Shown piece by piece: positions 8,777 through 18,315 of a stretch of DNA of 64,000 bases. This stretch comes from Candidatus Poribacteria bacterium (GTDB lineage Bacteria; Poribacteria; WGA-4E; WGA-3G), in assembly GCA_028820845.1 (NCBI GenBank), contig JAPPII010000076.1, positions 25,340 through 89,339 on the forward strand, read 5' to 3'. Position 1 is the stretch's first letter, and every line of letters starts with the position of its first letter. A program made the translations under genes and the position numbers. The notes under the pieces are model-generated. The model did no database searches. It was not told where the DNA came from and was given only the letters and a program-made list of their open reading frames with translations.

Positions 8777-11764
8777 CTATTTCCGTATCAACAGCTTGCG
8801 TGTCGCGGTGAAATCGCCGGCTGTGAGTGTATAGAAATAGAGACCACTCGCGACCTTCTCACCTACACCGTTTCTGCCATCCCAATGGATCGCACGACTC
8901 CGAGTATGATACATACCCGCAGGTTGATGCCCTAACTTCAGCTCCCGTACCACAACACCCCGTATGTCGTAGATCGTTAGTGTAACTTCCGCCGGTTCAG
9001 CGAGTTGATACGGTATCCACGTTTCAGGATTGAACGGGTTGGGGTAGTTGGTCAAGAGTGCGGTATGCACAGGAATCACAGGCGGTGGAGGTGTTTCAAC
9101 CGATGGCGCAGCAGCGGCTTCATCCGTGACATCGATGGTAACGGTGATACGATCTAAGCCATCGTTCCCATCAGAAGCATCGACGGTGACCGTATAGGAT
9201 GTCTTGGTTTCAAAATCCAAAGCTGCACTGGTTTGGAGCTGCCCGGTAGTGCTGACAATGCTAAACGAATCCGCGTCCGTGCCACCCAGCGTATAGGTAA
9301 GCGTATCATTATCCGCATCGGTGGCTGACACAGCATCTCCAATGTTTGTGTTAGATGCCGTATTCTCCGCAACAGTGCGTGTCGCGCTACTGCCCTCTGT
9401 GAACACAGGTGGGTTGTTATATAAATTAATATCAACCCACGACAGAGATTGGTCATTCTGAAGTTTCTTGAGAAGGTTGTAATCTGAAACTGAAATTGGA
9501 TTACCTTTGATCCGTAGAAACATCAGGTTAGACAAGCTATTCAACGGAGATAGATCCCTGATATTATTCCCAGACAGATTGAGATCTGTCAGTTTGGTCA
9601 AGCCACTCACGGCAGATATATCATTGACATTATTGTTATCCAGATTGAGGTAGCTTAACTGGATCAAGCCACTCACGGCAGATATATCATTGACATTATT
9701 GTTATCCAGATTGAGATAGCTCAGCTGGGTCAAACCACTCAGGTGAGATATATCCGTGATGGAATTATTCTGTAGATAGAGCACTGTCAGTCCGGTGAGC
9801 CCACTGAAATCTCCATGCAGAGAACCGATTTTCTTGTTTGATAGATCCAACGTTGTAATCGTCGCGAGCTGCGCTAAGGACACATCAGGAGTTCCAAGCA
9901 CATTAACAATCGCATCACGCACAGGTGCCGAGCGGGCACTGACTGTAAGTATGACATTGATCGTGACGGGAATGCTATCGCTACCGTTATTGTCATCGGA
10001 AACAGAGACCGTCACCGAGTAGGACGACTTGGTTTCAAAGTCGAGGGCTGCATTTGTTTGGAGTTGCCCTGATGTGCGGACAATACTGAACGCCGACGCA
10101 TCCGTGCCACTGAGTGTATAGGCGAGAGTGGTATTTGCATCCACATCTGTCGCAGCAACAGCACTCCCGATGTTTTGCCCGGCTGCGGTGTTCTCTGCTA
10201 TAGCGCGCGCCGTGCTGGCACCATCGGTGAACACGGGAGCATCGTTAATATCTGTCACAGTGATAGTGACGGCGATGTCGGTGCTACCGCCATTATCATC
10301 AGAAGCAGTAACAGTCACCGAGTAGGAGTCGTCTGTTTCATGGTCCAGGGCTGTGCGGGTTTGGAGTTGCCCGGTCGTGCCGACGATGCGAAACGAAGCA
10401 GCATCTATGCCACTTAGTGTATAGGTAAGCACATCGTTATCCTGATCTGTCGCGGTGACAGGCGTGCTGATATTCTGTCCCGATGCCGTGTTTTCTGCTA
10501 TAGAGCGGGTTGTACTATCGCCGTCCGTGAACACAGGTGCATCAGCTGCGTCTGTGACATCGATAGTGATGTCAATGTTATCGCTACCGCCATTGCTATC
10601 TGAAACAGAAACCGTATAGGACGACTTGGTTTCATAATCCAACGCAGCACGCGTCTGCAGCTGCCCAGAGGTCGAAACAATACGAAAGGAACCCGCATCC
10701 CTGCCACCTAACGTATAGGTGAGGGTGTCGTCGCTATCCACATCCGTCGCACCAATCGCAGACCCAATGTTTTCACCCGATGCCGTGTTCTCCGCAACAG
10801 AACGCGTTGTGCTGGCACCATCGGTAAACACAGGCGCATTATTAGTGACTTCAGGGATTGTAATATCTAAGAAGAAACCTCGATGACTCGCAATCGTAGC
10901 GATCGCTGCCTTGAGACGACGCAAGGGACCATAATCCGAAATCGCATTACCCCCCAGAAAGAGTTCTCTCAGGGAAGTCAATCCTTCAAGGGCAGATACA
11001 TCACGGATCGCATTTTTCCACAGATTCAGCGATATCGGGGAAGTCAAGCCTTCAAGCACGGATATATCCGTTATCGAATTTTTACCCAGATCGAGCTGTT
11101 TCAGGGAAGTTAACCCTTCAAGGACGGATATATCACCGATCGAGTTGTTATGCAAAGAGAGCGATGTCAGTGCGGTTAGGTCCTCAAGGGCGGATATATC
11201 ACTAATCGCATTGTGACTCAGATTGAGTCCTATCAGTGCCGTCAACCCTTCAAGTGCCGATATATCACGGATTCGATTCTTATGCAGACTGAGCCGTGTC
11301 AAGGAAGTCAATCCTTCAAGCGGTGATATATCACTGATCGAATTTTCATGCAGATAGAGATGTCTTAGGGAAGTTAACCCTTCAAGCGCCGATATATCCG
11401 TTATTAAATTGCCAGACAGATAGAGATATCTCAATGCGGTCAAGTCTTCAAGTGCGGATATATCACGGATTGAATTGGTATTCAGATCGAGGGTTAAGAG
11501 TGCGGTGAGTCCCTTGAAATCACCGGTTTTCAGAGTCCTGATTTTCCTACTTGACAGATTCAAGGATGTAATCGCTGCGAGGTGGGCTGCGGTCACATCA
11601 TTGGCATTGTGAACACCTGGCAGCGCAGCAACAATCGCATCCCGCACTTGTGGCGTTCTCTCAGCAACGTTAACCCCATAAGCGAAGTTTTGTCCGCAAA
11701 AAGTTATTAAAAGTGCCAGGAATATTGATGTGATATATCTTTTATTTTCAGATAACATTTTCAT
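8777..11764 (-). CDS. Secreted LRR/cadherin-like surface protein with FlgD-type C-terminal tail
   Basis: About 995 residues. An N-terminal signal peptide (cleaved near NFAYG) is followed by a block of 22-residue leucine-rich repeats (about 60-300), three cadherin-like repeats each opening with APVFTDG (about 309-606), a second LRR block (about 615-785), a fourth cadherin-like repeat (786-882), a proline linker and a ~90-residue end domain containing NYPNPFNPETWIPY and YDIRGVVVREL. That end domain resembles the FlgD-Ig/type 9 secretion tails of Bacteroidetes-related bacteria. The protein is probably an exported adhesin or protein-binding scaffold. AGGAG lies 6 nt before the ATG at 11764; a second ATG directly upstream at 11767 is only 3 nt away. 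No enzyme domain is visible. Confidence 0.88.
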   Translation of the reverse strand: MKMLSENKRYITSIFLALLITFCGQNFAYGVNVAERTPQVRDAIVAALPGVHNANDVTAAHLAAITSLNLSSRKIRTLKTGDFKGLTALLTLDLNTNSIRDISALEDLTALRYLYLSGNLITDISALEGLTSLRHLYLHENSISDISPLEGLTSLTRLSLHKNRIRDISALEGLTALIGLNLSHNAISDISALEDLTALTSLSLHNNSIGDISVLEGLTSLKQLDLGKNSITDISVLEGLTSPISLNLWKNAIRDVSALEGLTSLRELFLGGNAISDYGPLRRLKAAIATIASHRGFFLDITIPEVTNNAPVFTDGASTTRSVAENTASGENIGSAIGATDVDSDDTLTYTLGGRDAGSFRIVSTSGQLQTRAALDYETKSSYTVSVSDSNGGSDNIDITIDVTDAADAPVFTDGDSTTRSIAENTASGQNISTPVTATDQDNDVLTYTLSGIDAASFRIVGTTGQLQTRTALDHETDDSYSVTVTASDDNGGSTDIAVTITVTDINDAPVFTDGASTARAIAENTAAGQNIGSAVAATDVDANTTLAYTLSGTDASAFSIVRTSGQLQTNAALDFETKSSYSVTVSVSDDNNGSDSIPVTINVILTVSARSAPVRDAIVNVLGTPDVSLAQLATITTLDLSNKKIGSLHGDFSGLTGLTVLYLQNNSITDISHLSGLTQLSYLNLDNNNVNDISAVSGLIQLSYLNLDNNNVNDISAVSGLTKLTDLNLSGNNIRDLSPLNSLSNLMFLRIKGNPISVSDYNLLKKLQNDQSLSWVDINLYNNPPVFTEGSSATRTVAENTASNTNIGDAVSATDADNDTLTYTLGGTDADSFSIVSTTGQLQTSAALDFETKTSYTVTVDASDGNDGLDRITVTIDVTDEAAAAPSVETPPPPVIPVHTALLTNYPNPFNPETWIPYQLAEPAEVTLTIYDIRGVVVRELKLGHQPAGMYHTRSRAIHWDGRNGVGEKVASGLYFYTLTAGDFTATRKLLIRK
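9598..9729 (-). repeat. Two tandem 66-bp units inside the LRR block
   Basis: Bases 9598-9663 and 9664-9729 are almost identical and encode the same 22-residue repeat (LNLDNNNVNDISAVSGL) twice. The other LRRs of this gene have diverged at DNA level, so this pair is a recent in-frame duplication. Confidence 0.8.
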
Positions 11765-11767
11765 CAT

Positions 11768-12165
11768 AAGCTCCTTTAAAAGTTTGAAATCACGGATATA
11801 AGGATAGACGAAAAAAGGTTCTACGATTTTCCTAAAATTCCCTTCACTTTATACATTTACGACGCTCTGTTTGTAGCACACACGGTCAAGTTAGGGTTTT
11901 CTGTGTGTTGAACGTGTCGCCATCCAGTTATTATAGGTCTATTTTTCTTATTTATCAAGTTAAAATGAAAAGTCTATAAACAACTGAATTATACGGTATT
12001 TTCCGGGAAAATGCAAATTATGTCAATAAAAATTTAAGGTCATTCAATTTTCAAAAAGAAAAAGTCGGGAATCTGATTTCGCTCTACCACAAATGCAACG
12101 AAAGTGGTATAATATATTTAGAGAAGTTTAGATTACAGATTATATCTTGAAATTGAGGCTTTTTA
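11768..12165. other. 398-bp AT-rich divergent intergenic region
   Basis: Lies between the leftward LRR/cadherin gene and the rightward gene at 12166. It holds AAAGGAG for the former, the 34-bp motif copy B at 12085-12118, and GAGG ahead of the ATG at 12166. I saw no gene or strong promoter hexamer pair apart from the TATAAT at 12108-12113. Confidence 0.5.
12085..12118 (+). repeat. 34-bp dispersed motif, copy B, with TATAAT
   Basis: Matches 8617-8650 with three substitutions. TACCAC and GTGGTA form perfect inverted 6-bp arms. TATAAT at 12108-12113 lies 52 bp before the ATG at 12166 in the right orientation, so this copy may supply the -10 element of that gene, but no good -35 is present. Confidence 0.5.
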
Positions 12166-13299
12166 ATGGCGCATGCATATACCCCTGGTCTCAAGGTGAC
12201 CGAGGGGATGACAATTAAAAAAGAACGCCGGCTCCCACTCGAAGGCGAAGTGCTTGTGGAAACCGGTGCGACAGTCAAGGCAGAAGATGTCGTTGCAAAG
12301 GCGGATCTGCCGGGTAATGTTCAACTCTTGAACGTCGCGAACCTACTCAGTGTCCCTCCAAACGAAGTCGCTGAATATATGCTCAAACCGGTAGGTGAAT
12401 CTGTCTCAAAAGACGAGATTATCGCCACAACAAAAGGACTCTTTGGGCTTTTCAAATCACAGGCGCGCGCACCGATTGATGGCACAATTGAAGCCGTCTC
12501 TGATGTCACAGGACAAGTCATCCTTCGTGAACCGCCTATCCCTGTCGAAGTCAAGGCGTACACAGACGGCACCGTAACAGAGACTGCTCCAACCGAAGGG
12601 GTCACGGTAGAGACGTACGGGACGTATATCCAAGGCATCTTTGGGGTTGGTGGCGAGACAGTAGGAGACTTGGTCGTTGTCGCCAAATCGTCGGATGATG
12701 AGTTGACGGCTGAACAGATTCTCCCAGAACATCGAGATAATATTTTGGTGGGCGGTTCGTTGGTCACGACGGATGCCATCCAGAAAGCGATCCAGAACGG
12801 TGTGAGAGGTGTCATCGCCGGTGGGATTGACGATGCGGACCTCCGGGAACTTCTCGGCTATGAACTCGGTGTGGCGATTACGGGTTCCGAGGAGATTGGG
12901 ATTACGTTGGTTATCACAGAAGGGTTTGGACATATTGCGATGGCTGAACAGACATTCACGCTTTTAAAAGCGCGGGAAGGTATGAAAACCTCTATTAACG
13001 GTGCAACACAGATTCGTGCTGGCGTTGTGCGTCCGGAGATCGTGATTCCGTTGGTATCTGACACTGTAGAAACTGTGGAAGTTGGGAAGGATGGAAGCAT
13101 GGAAGGCATTTTGGAGGTTGGGAGCTCGGTGCGTATTATTCGGGAGCCGTATTTCGGGCAACTGGGACGCGTCACGGAATTGCCGATAGAACTTCAGAAT
13201 TTGGAGACAGAGGCACGGGTGCGGGTGTTGCGGGTTGAACTCGAAGATGGTCAAGAGACGACTTTGCCTCGAGCAAATGTTGAAGCGATTGAGGGATAG
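12166..13299 (+). CDS. Unknown protein with lipoyl/hybrid-motif-like N-half and KOW-like C-terminus
   Basis: 377 residues, no signal peptide or membrane segment. I do not recognise the family by name. The first ~130 residues are beta-rich, with biotinyl/lipoyl-like or hybrid-motif wording (APIDGTIEAVSD, then VEVKAYTDGTVTE). The middle (about 180-270) is an alpha/beta stretch with GGSLVTTDAIQKAI and GVRGVIAGGID. The last ~70 residues look like a KOW/SH3 barrel: VGSSVRIIREPYFGQLGRV, then LRVELEDGQE. KOW domains occur in ribosomal proteins and NusG-type factors and bind RNA or protein. GAGG lies upstream of the ATG. It stands alone between a divergent surface protein and a convergent VCBS protein, so context gives no clue. 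Confidence 0.8.
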   Translation: MAHAYTPGLKVTEGMTIKKERRLPLEGEVLVETGATVKAEDVVAKADLPGNVQLLNVANLLSVPPNEVAEYMLKPVGESVSKDEIIATTKGLFGLFKSQARAPIDGTIEAVSDVTGQVILREPPIPVEVKAYTDGTVTETAPTEGVTVETYGTYIQGIFGVGGETVGDLVVVAKSSDDELTAEQILPEHRDNILVGGSLVTTDAIQKAIQNGVRGVIAGGIDDADLRELLGYELGVAITGSEEIGITLVITEGFGHIAMAEQTFTLLKAREGMKTSINGATQIRAGVVRPEIVIPLVSDTVETVEVGKDGSMEGILEVGSSVRIIREPYFGQLGRVTELPIELQNLETEARVRVLRVELEDGQETTLPRANVEAIEG

Positions 13300-13330
13300 T
13301 GGTTAGGCATGAGTTGTCCGTAAATATCCA

Positions 13331-14446
13331 TTAAAATTGGTTCTCATACCACTTGACATTCCCCGTGCTGAGACCGCTGGCGACGATGTCTAACCTACCG
13401 TTTCCGTTCATGTCCAAGACGTGCATCTGACCGATACCTATACCACCATCGTCAATTGTCTCTTTACTCCATCGGTTCTGTTCCAGATTCTCTGGACGGT
13501 AGAGATGTAAACTTGTGCCTTCACCGTTATAACCAGAGATAATCTCAAGTACACCGTCATCATCAACGTCAACAGCAGCGAGCGAATGCCCTCGGTTAAG
13601 TGTATCGTCGATGAGATACCGCTGCCACGGATCGGTTCTTAGATCTCCAGTGGCTTTATACCAGACGAGATTGTTTCCGTGCCACGGTTCAATTGCTAAA
13701 ATTTCGTTAACACCATCGCCGTCAATATCAGCGGCAAATGTATCGCTGCACTCACGGTCACTGACGATCCATTTGCCCCACTTTTCCGTCATAGGCGATG
13801 CCGGAGGTTCATACCAAATTAGCCCCTCAGAGCAGCTAATTAGTACATCATCGCGTCCGTCCTGATCAACGTCGTTAATACTTAAGCCGTGATTGATGTG
13901 GAGGGAATCGTCAAGAAGGTGGGATTTCCAAGAGGATATGTCTCGTGGGGTATCTGGCAATTCATAGCACCATACAGAGCCGGGACTGTGCCATTCACCG
14001 GGTTTGCCGTCCTCACCGCGGATGGAAGCGACAATGAGAAAAGGAGACGCTGCTGAAGTGTTTCCAGAAAGATTCGCGAGGGCGACGCGGTGAATGAAGG
14101 GGATATCCGCAATGCGGTGGCTTTTCCAATTTTGCCCATCTTCTGCCGGCACCTCAAGCCACTGGAGGTACCCCTCGGCAGCGTTTACGCCACGGTTAAA
14201 ACCGCTGCCAACGATGAGATCAGGAGTGCCGTTGCCAGTCAAGTCATAAGGCGCGATAGTAATGTGACCGCTGCCCTGATTGGTTACGAGATGTCTTTTC
14301 CAGTCGGGTGCTTCGTACCAAGCGATAATGGGTTCACCGGTGGAACCGGCGATGATGTCGAGCTGACCGTCGCCGTTTATATCAGCGACTGCTAATCCGT
14401 AAACGCTTCTGACGGTGTCGTCAAGTAGATACCCCTTGAACTTCAT
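13331..14446 (-). CDS. FG-GAP/VCBS-repeat beta-propeller protein
   Basis: 371 residues made of about seven repeats, each carrying a calcium-binding-type D-x-[DN]-G-[DN]-G loop: DINGDGQLD, DLTGNGTPD, DVDQDGRDD, DIDGDGVNE, DVDDDGVLE, DMNGNGRLD. This spacing predicts a seven-bladed propeller like integrin-alpha or VCBS proteins, usually used for binding. Unusually for the family there is no signal peptide at the chosen start, which has a perfect AGGAGGT 5 nt upstream; either it is cytoplasmic or export is non-classical. It lies 21 nt downstream of the GNAT gene on the same strand and may be co-transcribed. Confidence 0.85.
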   Translation of the reverse strand: MKFKGYLLDDTVRSVYGLAVADINGDGQLDIIAGSTGEPIIAWYEAPDWKRHLVTNQGSGHITIAPYDLTGNGTPDLIVGSGFNRGVNAAEGYLQWLEVPAEDGQNWKSHRIADIPFIHRVALANLSGNTSAASPFLIVASIRGEDGKPGEWHSPGSVWCYELPDTPRDISSWKSHLLDDSLHINHGLSINDVDQDGRDDVLISCSEGLIWYEPPASPMTEKWGKWIVSDRECSDTFAADIDGDGVNEILAIEPWHGNNLVWYKATGDLRTDPWQRYLIDDTLNRGHSLAAVDVDDDGVLEIISGYNGEGTSLHLYRPENLEQNRWSKETIDDGGIGIGQMHVLDMNGNGRLDIVASGLSTGNVKWYENQF

Positions 14447-14467
14447 AGCTGACCTCCTGCCGTTTGT

Positions 14468-14890
14468 TTAGGGATTGCGAAAAAATCGGACTATCCCAGG
14501 CTCTATCTCATAGCCGACCGATGACCAGAAGGCAGTAGCCCACGGATATTTTTCCTCCACGAGTGCGGTGATACGTTTAACGCCACGTTCTGCCAAACAT
14601 CTCTCACCTTCCCTAACCAAGGCGCGTCCAATACCCCGTCGTCGGTAGTCAGGATGGACGGCTATCCGATACATGTTGCCGCGCCACCCGTCGAAAGTTG
14701 CAATGAGGGAACCGACGATGCAGCAATCCGCTTCAGCGACCAATACCGATGCTGAACTTTCTATCGCCCCTCGGATGTCTGTAATTGTATCCGTGACACT
14801 TGGAGACGTCCCAGCAGCCTCCCACAATGCGAGGAGTGCCTCTGCTTCTTCTGGGCGGCATTCCCGGATGAAGAAAGTACCCGTATCCAT
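14468..14890 (-). CDS. GNAT-family N-acetyltransferase
   Basis: 140 residues covering a complete GNAT fold, which moves an acetyl group from acetyl-CoA to an amine. The acetyl-CoA pyrophosphate loop RRRGIGRAL is at about residues 85-93, preceded by the beta-4 segment MYRIAVHPDY. The N-terminus REC-RPEEAEALLALW and the C-terminal VGYEIEPGIVRFFR are typical of small RimI-like or YpeA-like members. The start has only a weak ribosome site. It follows ilvC after a gap with a REP-like hairpin. The substrate cannot be predicted. Confidence 0.85.
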   Translation of the reverse strand: MDTGTFFIRECRPEEAEALLALWEAAGTSPSVTDTITDIRGAIESSASVLVAEADCCIVGSLIATFDGWRGNMYRIAVHPDYRRRGIGRALVREGERCLAERGVKRITALVEEKYPWATAFWSSVGYEIEPGIVRFFRNP

Positions 14891-14948
14891 ATCATTAGCA
14901 TGATTTCATGAAGATAAAAATGAGTTAGGTGCTGCCACAGAGCAAATC

Positions 14949-14969
14949 GGTGCGGTTAGAAACCGCACC
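14949..14969. repeat. REP-like palindrome with CTAC tail
   Basis: GGTGCGGTT, loop AGA, AACCGCACC, then CTACC. It lies just downstream of the ilvC stop (14988) on the leftward transcript and may act as a stem at the end of the ilvBNC message. It has the same layout (GC-rich palindrome plus CTAC) as the hairpin at 8711. Confidence 0.55.
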
Positions 14970-14987
14970 TACCTTAGTCGAGGGTTC

Positions 14988-15980
14988 CTATTCGTCAAGC
15001 CAGCTCATCATACTCCGCAAATTTTTGCCGACTTCCTCAATTTGTAATTCTTCTTCCTGTCGACGGAGCGCGCCGAGTACGGGTTGGTTCGCCTCGTTCT
15101 CCAAGACCCACTCGCGTGCGAAGACACCCCCCTGAACGTCCTTCAAAATTTGGCGCATCTTGTCTCGAACGTCGTCGTCAATAAGTTGTGGACCGCGTGT
15201 GAGGTCTCCGTATTCGGCGGTGTTACTGACATCATTGCGCATTTTGCTCAATCCGCCGGTGTAGATGAGATCTACGATTAACTTGAGTTCATGGAGACAC
15301 TCAAAATAAGCCATTTCCGGTTGGTAGCCAGCTTCAACGAGTGTATCAAAAGCCGCTTTGATGAGTGCAGCGGTTCCACCACAGAGGACGGCTTGCTCAC
15401 CGAAGAGATCGGTTTCGGTTTCTTCACGGAACGTCGTTTCAATGACACCTGCTCGTGTGCCGCCGATGCCTCTTGCATAAGCGAGTGCAACATCGCGCGC
15501 AAGTCCTGTTGTGTCTTGATGGATAGCGATGAGGCACGGGACACCACCACCGCCTTCAAAAACCTCACGGACAAGAGAACCGGGACCCTTGGGGGCTATC
15601 ATTGCGACATCGATATCACTCGCCGGAACAATCTGTCCAAAGTGGACACTGAACCCGTGTGAAACGAGCAGCATATTTCCTGCCTGCATATTGGGAGCGA
15701 TCTGGTCGCGGTAGACGGCAGCGTGGCGTTCATCTGGAATGAGAACTTGAACGATGTCAGCCATTGCTGCGGCTTCCTCAACGGTTTTGACGGTTAACCC
15801 TTCCGCTTCGGCGCGTGCTTTTGAACGGCTGCCTTCGTATAGTCCGACAACAACGTTTGCACCGCTGTCTTTGAGGTTTAGGGATTGTGCGCGCCCTTGT
15901 GCGCCGTAGCCGACGACAGCAACAGTGCGCTCTTTTAGTAAATCAAAATTGGCATCACTATCGTAATAAATTGTTGCCAT
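14988..15980 (-). CDS. ilvC: Ketol-acid reductoisomerase
   Basis: Second enzyme of branched-chain amino acid synthesis: NADPH-dependent isomeroreduction of acetolactate or acetohydroxybutyrate. 330 residues, the class I length. The N-terminal Rossmann motif GYGAQG is at about 25-30, and the C-terminal knotted domain carries the Mg-binding Asp/Glu residues ([10 protein letters not shown], then [13 protein letters not shown]). The start is ATG 15980 because [11 protein letters not shown] aligns with the family N-terminus; a GTG seven codons upstream is also open. It begins 4 nt after the ilvN stop, so translation is probably coupled. It belongs to the ilvB-ilvN-ilvC operon behind the T-box. Confidence 0.96.
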   Translation of the reverse strand: MATIYYDSDANFDLLKERTVAVVGYGAQGRAQSLNLKDSGANVVVGLYEGSRSKARAEAEGLTVKTVEEAAAMADIVQVLIPDERHAAVYRDQIAPNMQAGNMLLVSHGFSVHFGQIVPASDIDVAMIAPKGPGSLVREVFEGGGGVPCLIAIHQDTTGLARDVALAYARGIGGTRAGVIETTFREETETDLFGEQAVLCGGTAALIKAAFDTLVEAGYQPEMAYFECLHELKLIVDLIYTGGLSKMRNDVSNTAEYGDLTRGPQLIDDDVRDKMRQILKDVQGGVFAREWVLENEANQPVLGALRRQEEELQIEEVGKNLRSMMSWLDE

Positions 15981-15984
15981 TTTT

Positions 15985-16482
15985 TTAGTTTTCCTTTCCA
16001 CGTAGCATCGCTACCTTGCCGGTACGCGATAATTCAAGGATACCATAAGTATTGAAAATATCAATTGCTGCCTTCAATTTACCCTCATCACCTGTAATTT
16101 CAAGGACAAGTGAGGCAGGTTTCATATCGATGACGCGCCCTCGAAAGACTTCTGCGACTTGCAGAACCTCCGTGCGTTTTTGCGGGTCATCAATGGCAAC
16201 CTTGATAAGAACAAGCTCTCGTTCAACATGCGTTCCGGTGGAGAGGTCGGTTACCTCAATAACGTCAATGAGCCTGTTTAAGTGCTGGTAAATCTGATCG
16301 ATAATTTGGGCATCTCCATGCGTAACAAGGGTTATGTGTGAAATACCCTTGTCATGTGTTTCGGCGACGTTGAGGCTGTCAATATTAAAGCCGCGTCCGC
16401 TGAAAAGCCCTGCGACGCGCGCGAGAACCCCAAATCGGTTTTCGACCAAAACGGAAAAAATGTGTCGTTTTTCTGAGTTCAT
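15985..16482 (-). CDS. ilvN: Acetolactate synthase small (regulatory) subunit
   Basis: 165 residues with an N-terminal ACT domain ([25 protein letters not shown]), which binds valine for feedback inhibition in this family, and a C-terminal IlvN domain ([29 protein letters not shown]). It activates the large subunit encoded immediately upstream. Length and motifs match the IlvH/IlvN norm. No clear Shine-Dalgarno precedes the ATG. The 100-nt gap to ilvB contains a hairpin at 16507-16542. Confidence 0.95.
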   Translation of the reverse strand: MNSEKRHIFSVLVENRFGVLARVAGLFSGRGFNIDSLNVAETHDKGISHITLVTHGDAQIIDQIYQHLNRLIDVIEVTDLSTGTHVERELVLIKVAIDDPQKRTEVLQVAEVFRGRVIDMKPASLVLEITGDEGKLKAAIDIFNTYGILELSRTGKVAMLRGKEN

Positions 16483-16506
16483 TTTTTATAGTTTTCAGTA
16501 AATCAA

Positions 16507-16542
16507 CGGTATGAATGCCTTGAATCAACGGTATTCATACCG
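16507..16542 (-). repeat. Hairpin between ilvB and ilvN
   Basis: CGGTATGAAT at 16507-16516 pairs with ATTCATACCG at 16533-16542. The unit ATCAACGGTAT also occurs twice here as a direct repeat. It may adjust the ilvB to ilvN expression ratio or protect the message; no U-tract follows, so it is not a clear terminator. Confidence 0.45.
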
Positions 16543-16582
16543 TGTGGCATGAACCGGGGTTGCTACGCACCCCTTAAAATCG

Positions 16583-18259
16583 TTACGATAACCCGCGAAT
16601 AACATCTCCAAGACCCGCCCCTGCTGGCACCATCGGGAAGACGTTCTCCTCTTCATCAACGATGAAGTCAATGACAACAGGACCATCATTGATTCCTTTT
16701 GCTTTCTGTAATGCCGGTTCGACATCCTCCGGGTGTTCGACGCGAATTCCGGTAGCACCGAACGCCTCTGCGAGCAGGGCAAAATCAGGATTATCATGAT
16801 AATCGACAGCGGAGTAGCGTTTACCGTGGAACAGTTCCTGCCACTGACGCACCATCCCCAGATACATATTGTTGATGATAAAGACCTTAAGTGGAAGTTT
16901 CATCGTAATCGCTGGCACCAACTCTTGGATTGTCATGATATAAGACCCGTCACCGTTGATATTGACGACGGTTTTGTCTGGACATCCAAGCTGTGCACCG
17001 ATAGCGGCTGGGAGGCTAAAGCCCATAGTGCCGAGTCCGCCGGAATTGAGCCACTGTCGAGGTTCAGTGAATTTAAAGTATTGCGCTGCCCACATCTGGT
17101 GTTGCCCAACATCAGCGACGACAATTGCATCACTGTAATGTTTATAAATCTGTTCAATGACGTATTGCGGCATCACCTTATCACCCTTTTGCTCGTATTC
17201 AAATGGATATTTCTGCTTCCATTCTTGGATTTGGGCGCGCCATGGGTCAATATCTGTCGGACCGACTAACTTATTCAGTTCGGTTAGAACGTTCTTGGCG
17301 TCACCGACGATAGGAACATCTACGGGCACATTTTTCCCGATACACGACGCATCAATATCAATGTGGATTTTCTTGGCGTTGGGCGCAAATTTACTGAGAT
17401 CGCCGGTAACGCGGTCATCAAACCTCGCGCCGATAGCGACAACAAGGTCAGCATCGGTGAAGGCGTAATTCGCACAACAAGAGCCGTGCATTCCGGGCAT
17501 CTCCATCGCCAATGGATGGGTTTCAGGAAACGCACCAAGCCCCATTAGAGTAACAGTAATCGGAATTTGTGTATTAAGAGTAAGCTGCCGCAATTCCTCA
17601 CTGGCGTTGGCAAGCACGACACCGCCACCGGCATAAAGCATCGGACGCTTGGCTTCCTTAATCAGTTCCGCCGCTTTCGCAATTTGCGCTGGCTCGCCGT
17701 GTACTTGTGGCTTGTAGCCGCGGATGTCAACCGATTCTGGGTACTGAAACAGTGTTTTATGTATCTGTGCATCTTTGGCGATGTCAATGATAACTGGCCC
17801 GGGTTTCCCGGTCTTGGCGATGTGAAACGCTTCGGCAACAACATCTGCGATCTCGTCGTTACTTTTGATGAGGTAACTGTGTTTACAGATCGGTCGGGTT
17901 ACGCCAATAACATCGCACTCTTGGAAGGCATCGCTGCCGATATAGTGTGTGAAAACCTGTCCAGTAATTGCGACCATCGGAATTGAATCCATATAGGCAG
18001 TAGCGATACCGGTAACAAGATTGGTTGCTCCGGGACCAGAGGTGGCGAGCGCAACACCGACATCTCCGGTGACGCGGGCATACCCGTCAGCAGCGTGGGA
18101 AGCTCCTTGCTCATGCCGCATCGGAATTAATTTGATGTCTGGCTCGCTGTATAAGGCATCGAAAATCGGCATCGCTGCGCCACCATTCACACCGAAGATA
18201 TATTCGACACCTTCCCGTTTGAGACCCTCAATGAGGATCTGCGCTCCTGAAAGTTCCAT
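16583..18259 (-). CDS. ilvB: Acetolactate synthase large (catalytic) subunit
   Basis: ThDP-dependent enzyme that condenses two pyruvates to acetolactate, or pyruvate plus 2-ketobutyrate. About 558 residues with the N-terminal Pyr domain (GVEYIFGVNGG and the catalytic Glu in MRHEQGASHAADGYAR), the central FAD/helical domain (AIGARFDDRVTGDL) and the C-terminal ThDP domain (NINGDGSYIMTIQEL with the GDG-N metal motif). The start is ATG 18259 with GAGGG 8 nt upstream; the open frame continues to 18361 but that stretch is the T-box terminator. It is the first gene of the ilvBNC operon. Confidence 0.96.
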   Translation of the reverse strand: MELSGAQILIEGLKREGVEYIFGVNGGAAMPIFDALYSEPDIKLIPMRHEQGASHAADGYARVTGDVGVALATSGPGATNLVTGIATAYMDSIPMVAITGQVFTHYIGSDAFQECDVIGVTRPICKHSYLIKSNDEIADVVAEAFHIAKTGKPGPVIIDIAKDAQIHKTLFQYPESVDIRGYKPQVHGEPAQIAKAAELIKEAKRPMLYAGGGVVLANASEELRQLTLNTQIPITVTLMGLGAFPETHPLAMEMPGMHGSCCANYAFTDADLVVAIGARFDDRVTGDLSKFAPNAKKIHIDIDASCIGKNVPVDVPIVGDAKNVLTELNKLVGPTDIDPWRAQIQEWKQKYPFEYEQKGDKVMPQYVIEQIYKHYSDAIVVADVGQHQMWAAQYFKFTEPRQWLNSGGLGTMGFSLPAAIGAQLGCPDKTVVNINGDGSYIMTIQELVPAITMKLPLKVFIINNMYLGMVRQWQELFHGKRYSAVDYHDNPDFALLAEAFGATGIRVEHPEDVEPALQKAKGINDGPVVIDFIVDEEENVFPMVPAGAGLGDVIRGLS

Positions 18260-18315
18260 GCCAATTTCCCTCATAAATGGTAGTAGGCACACTCCGCTGT
18301 GCCGTAGCTCATTGA

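Noticed and set aside
10900..11500. Regular ~66-bp periodicity that could look like a CRISPR array
   Set aside because: The unit encodes 22-residue leucine-rich repeats in one long frame and the repeats vary at DNA level; no spacers or cas genes exist.
16733..17269. 178-codon open frame on the plus strand
   Set aside because: Antisense to the ilvB coding region, whose frame and motifs are complete.
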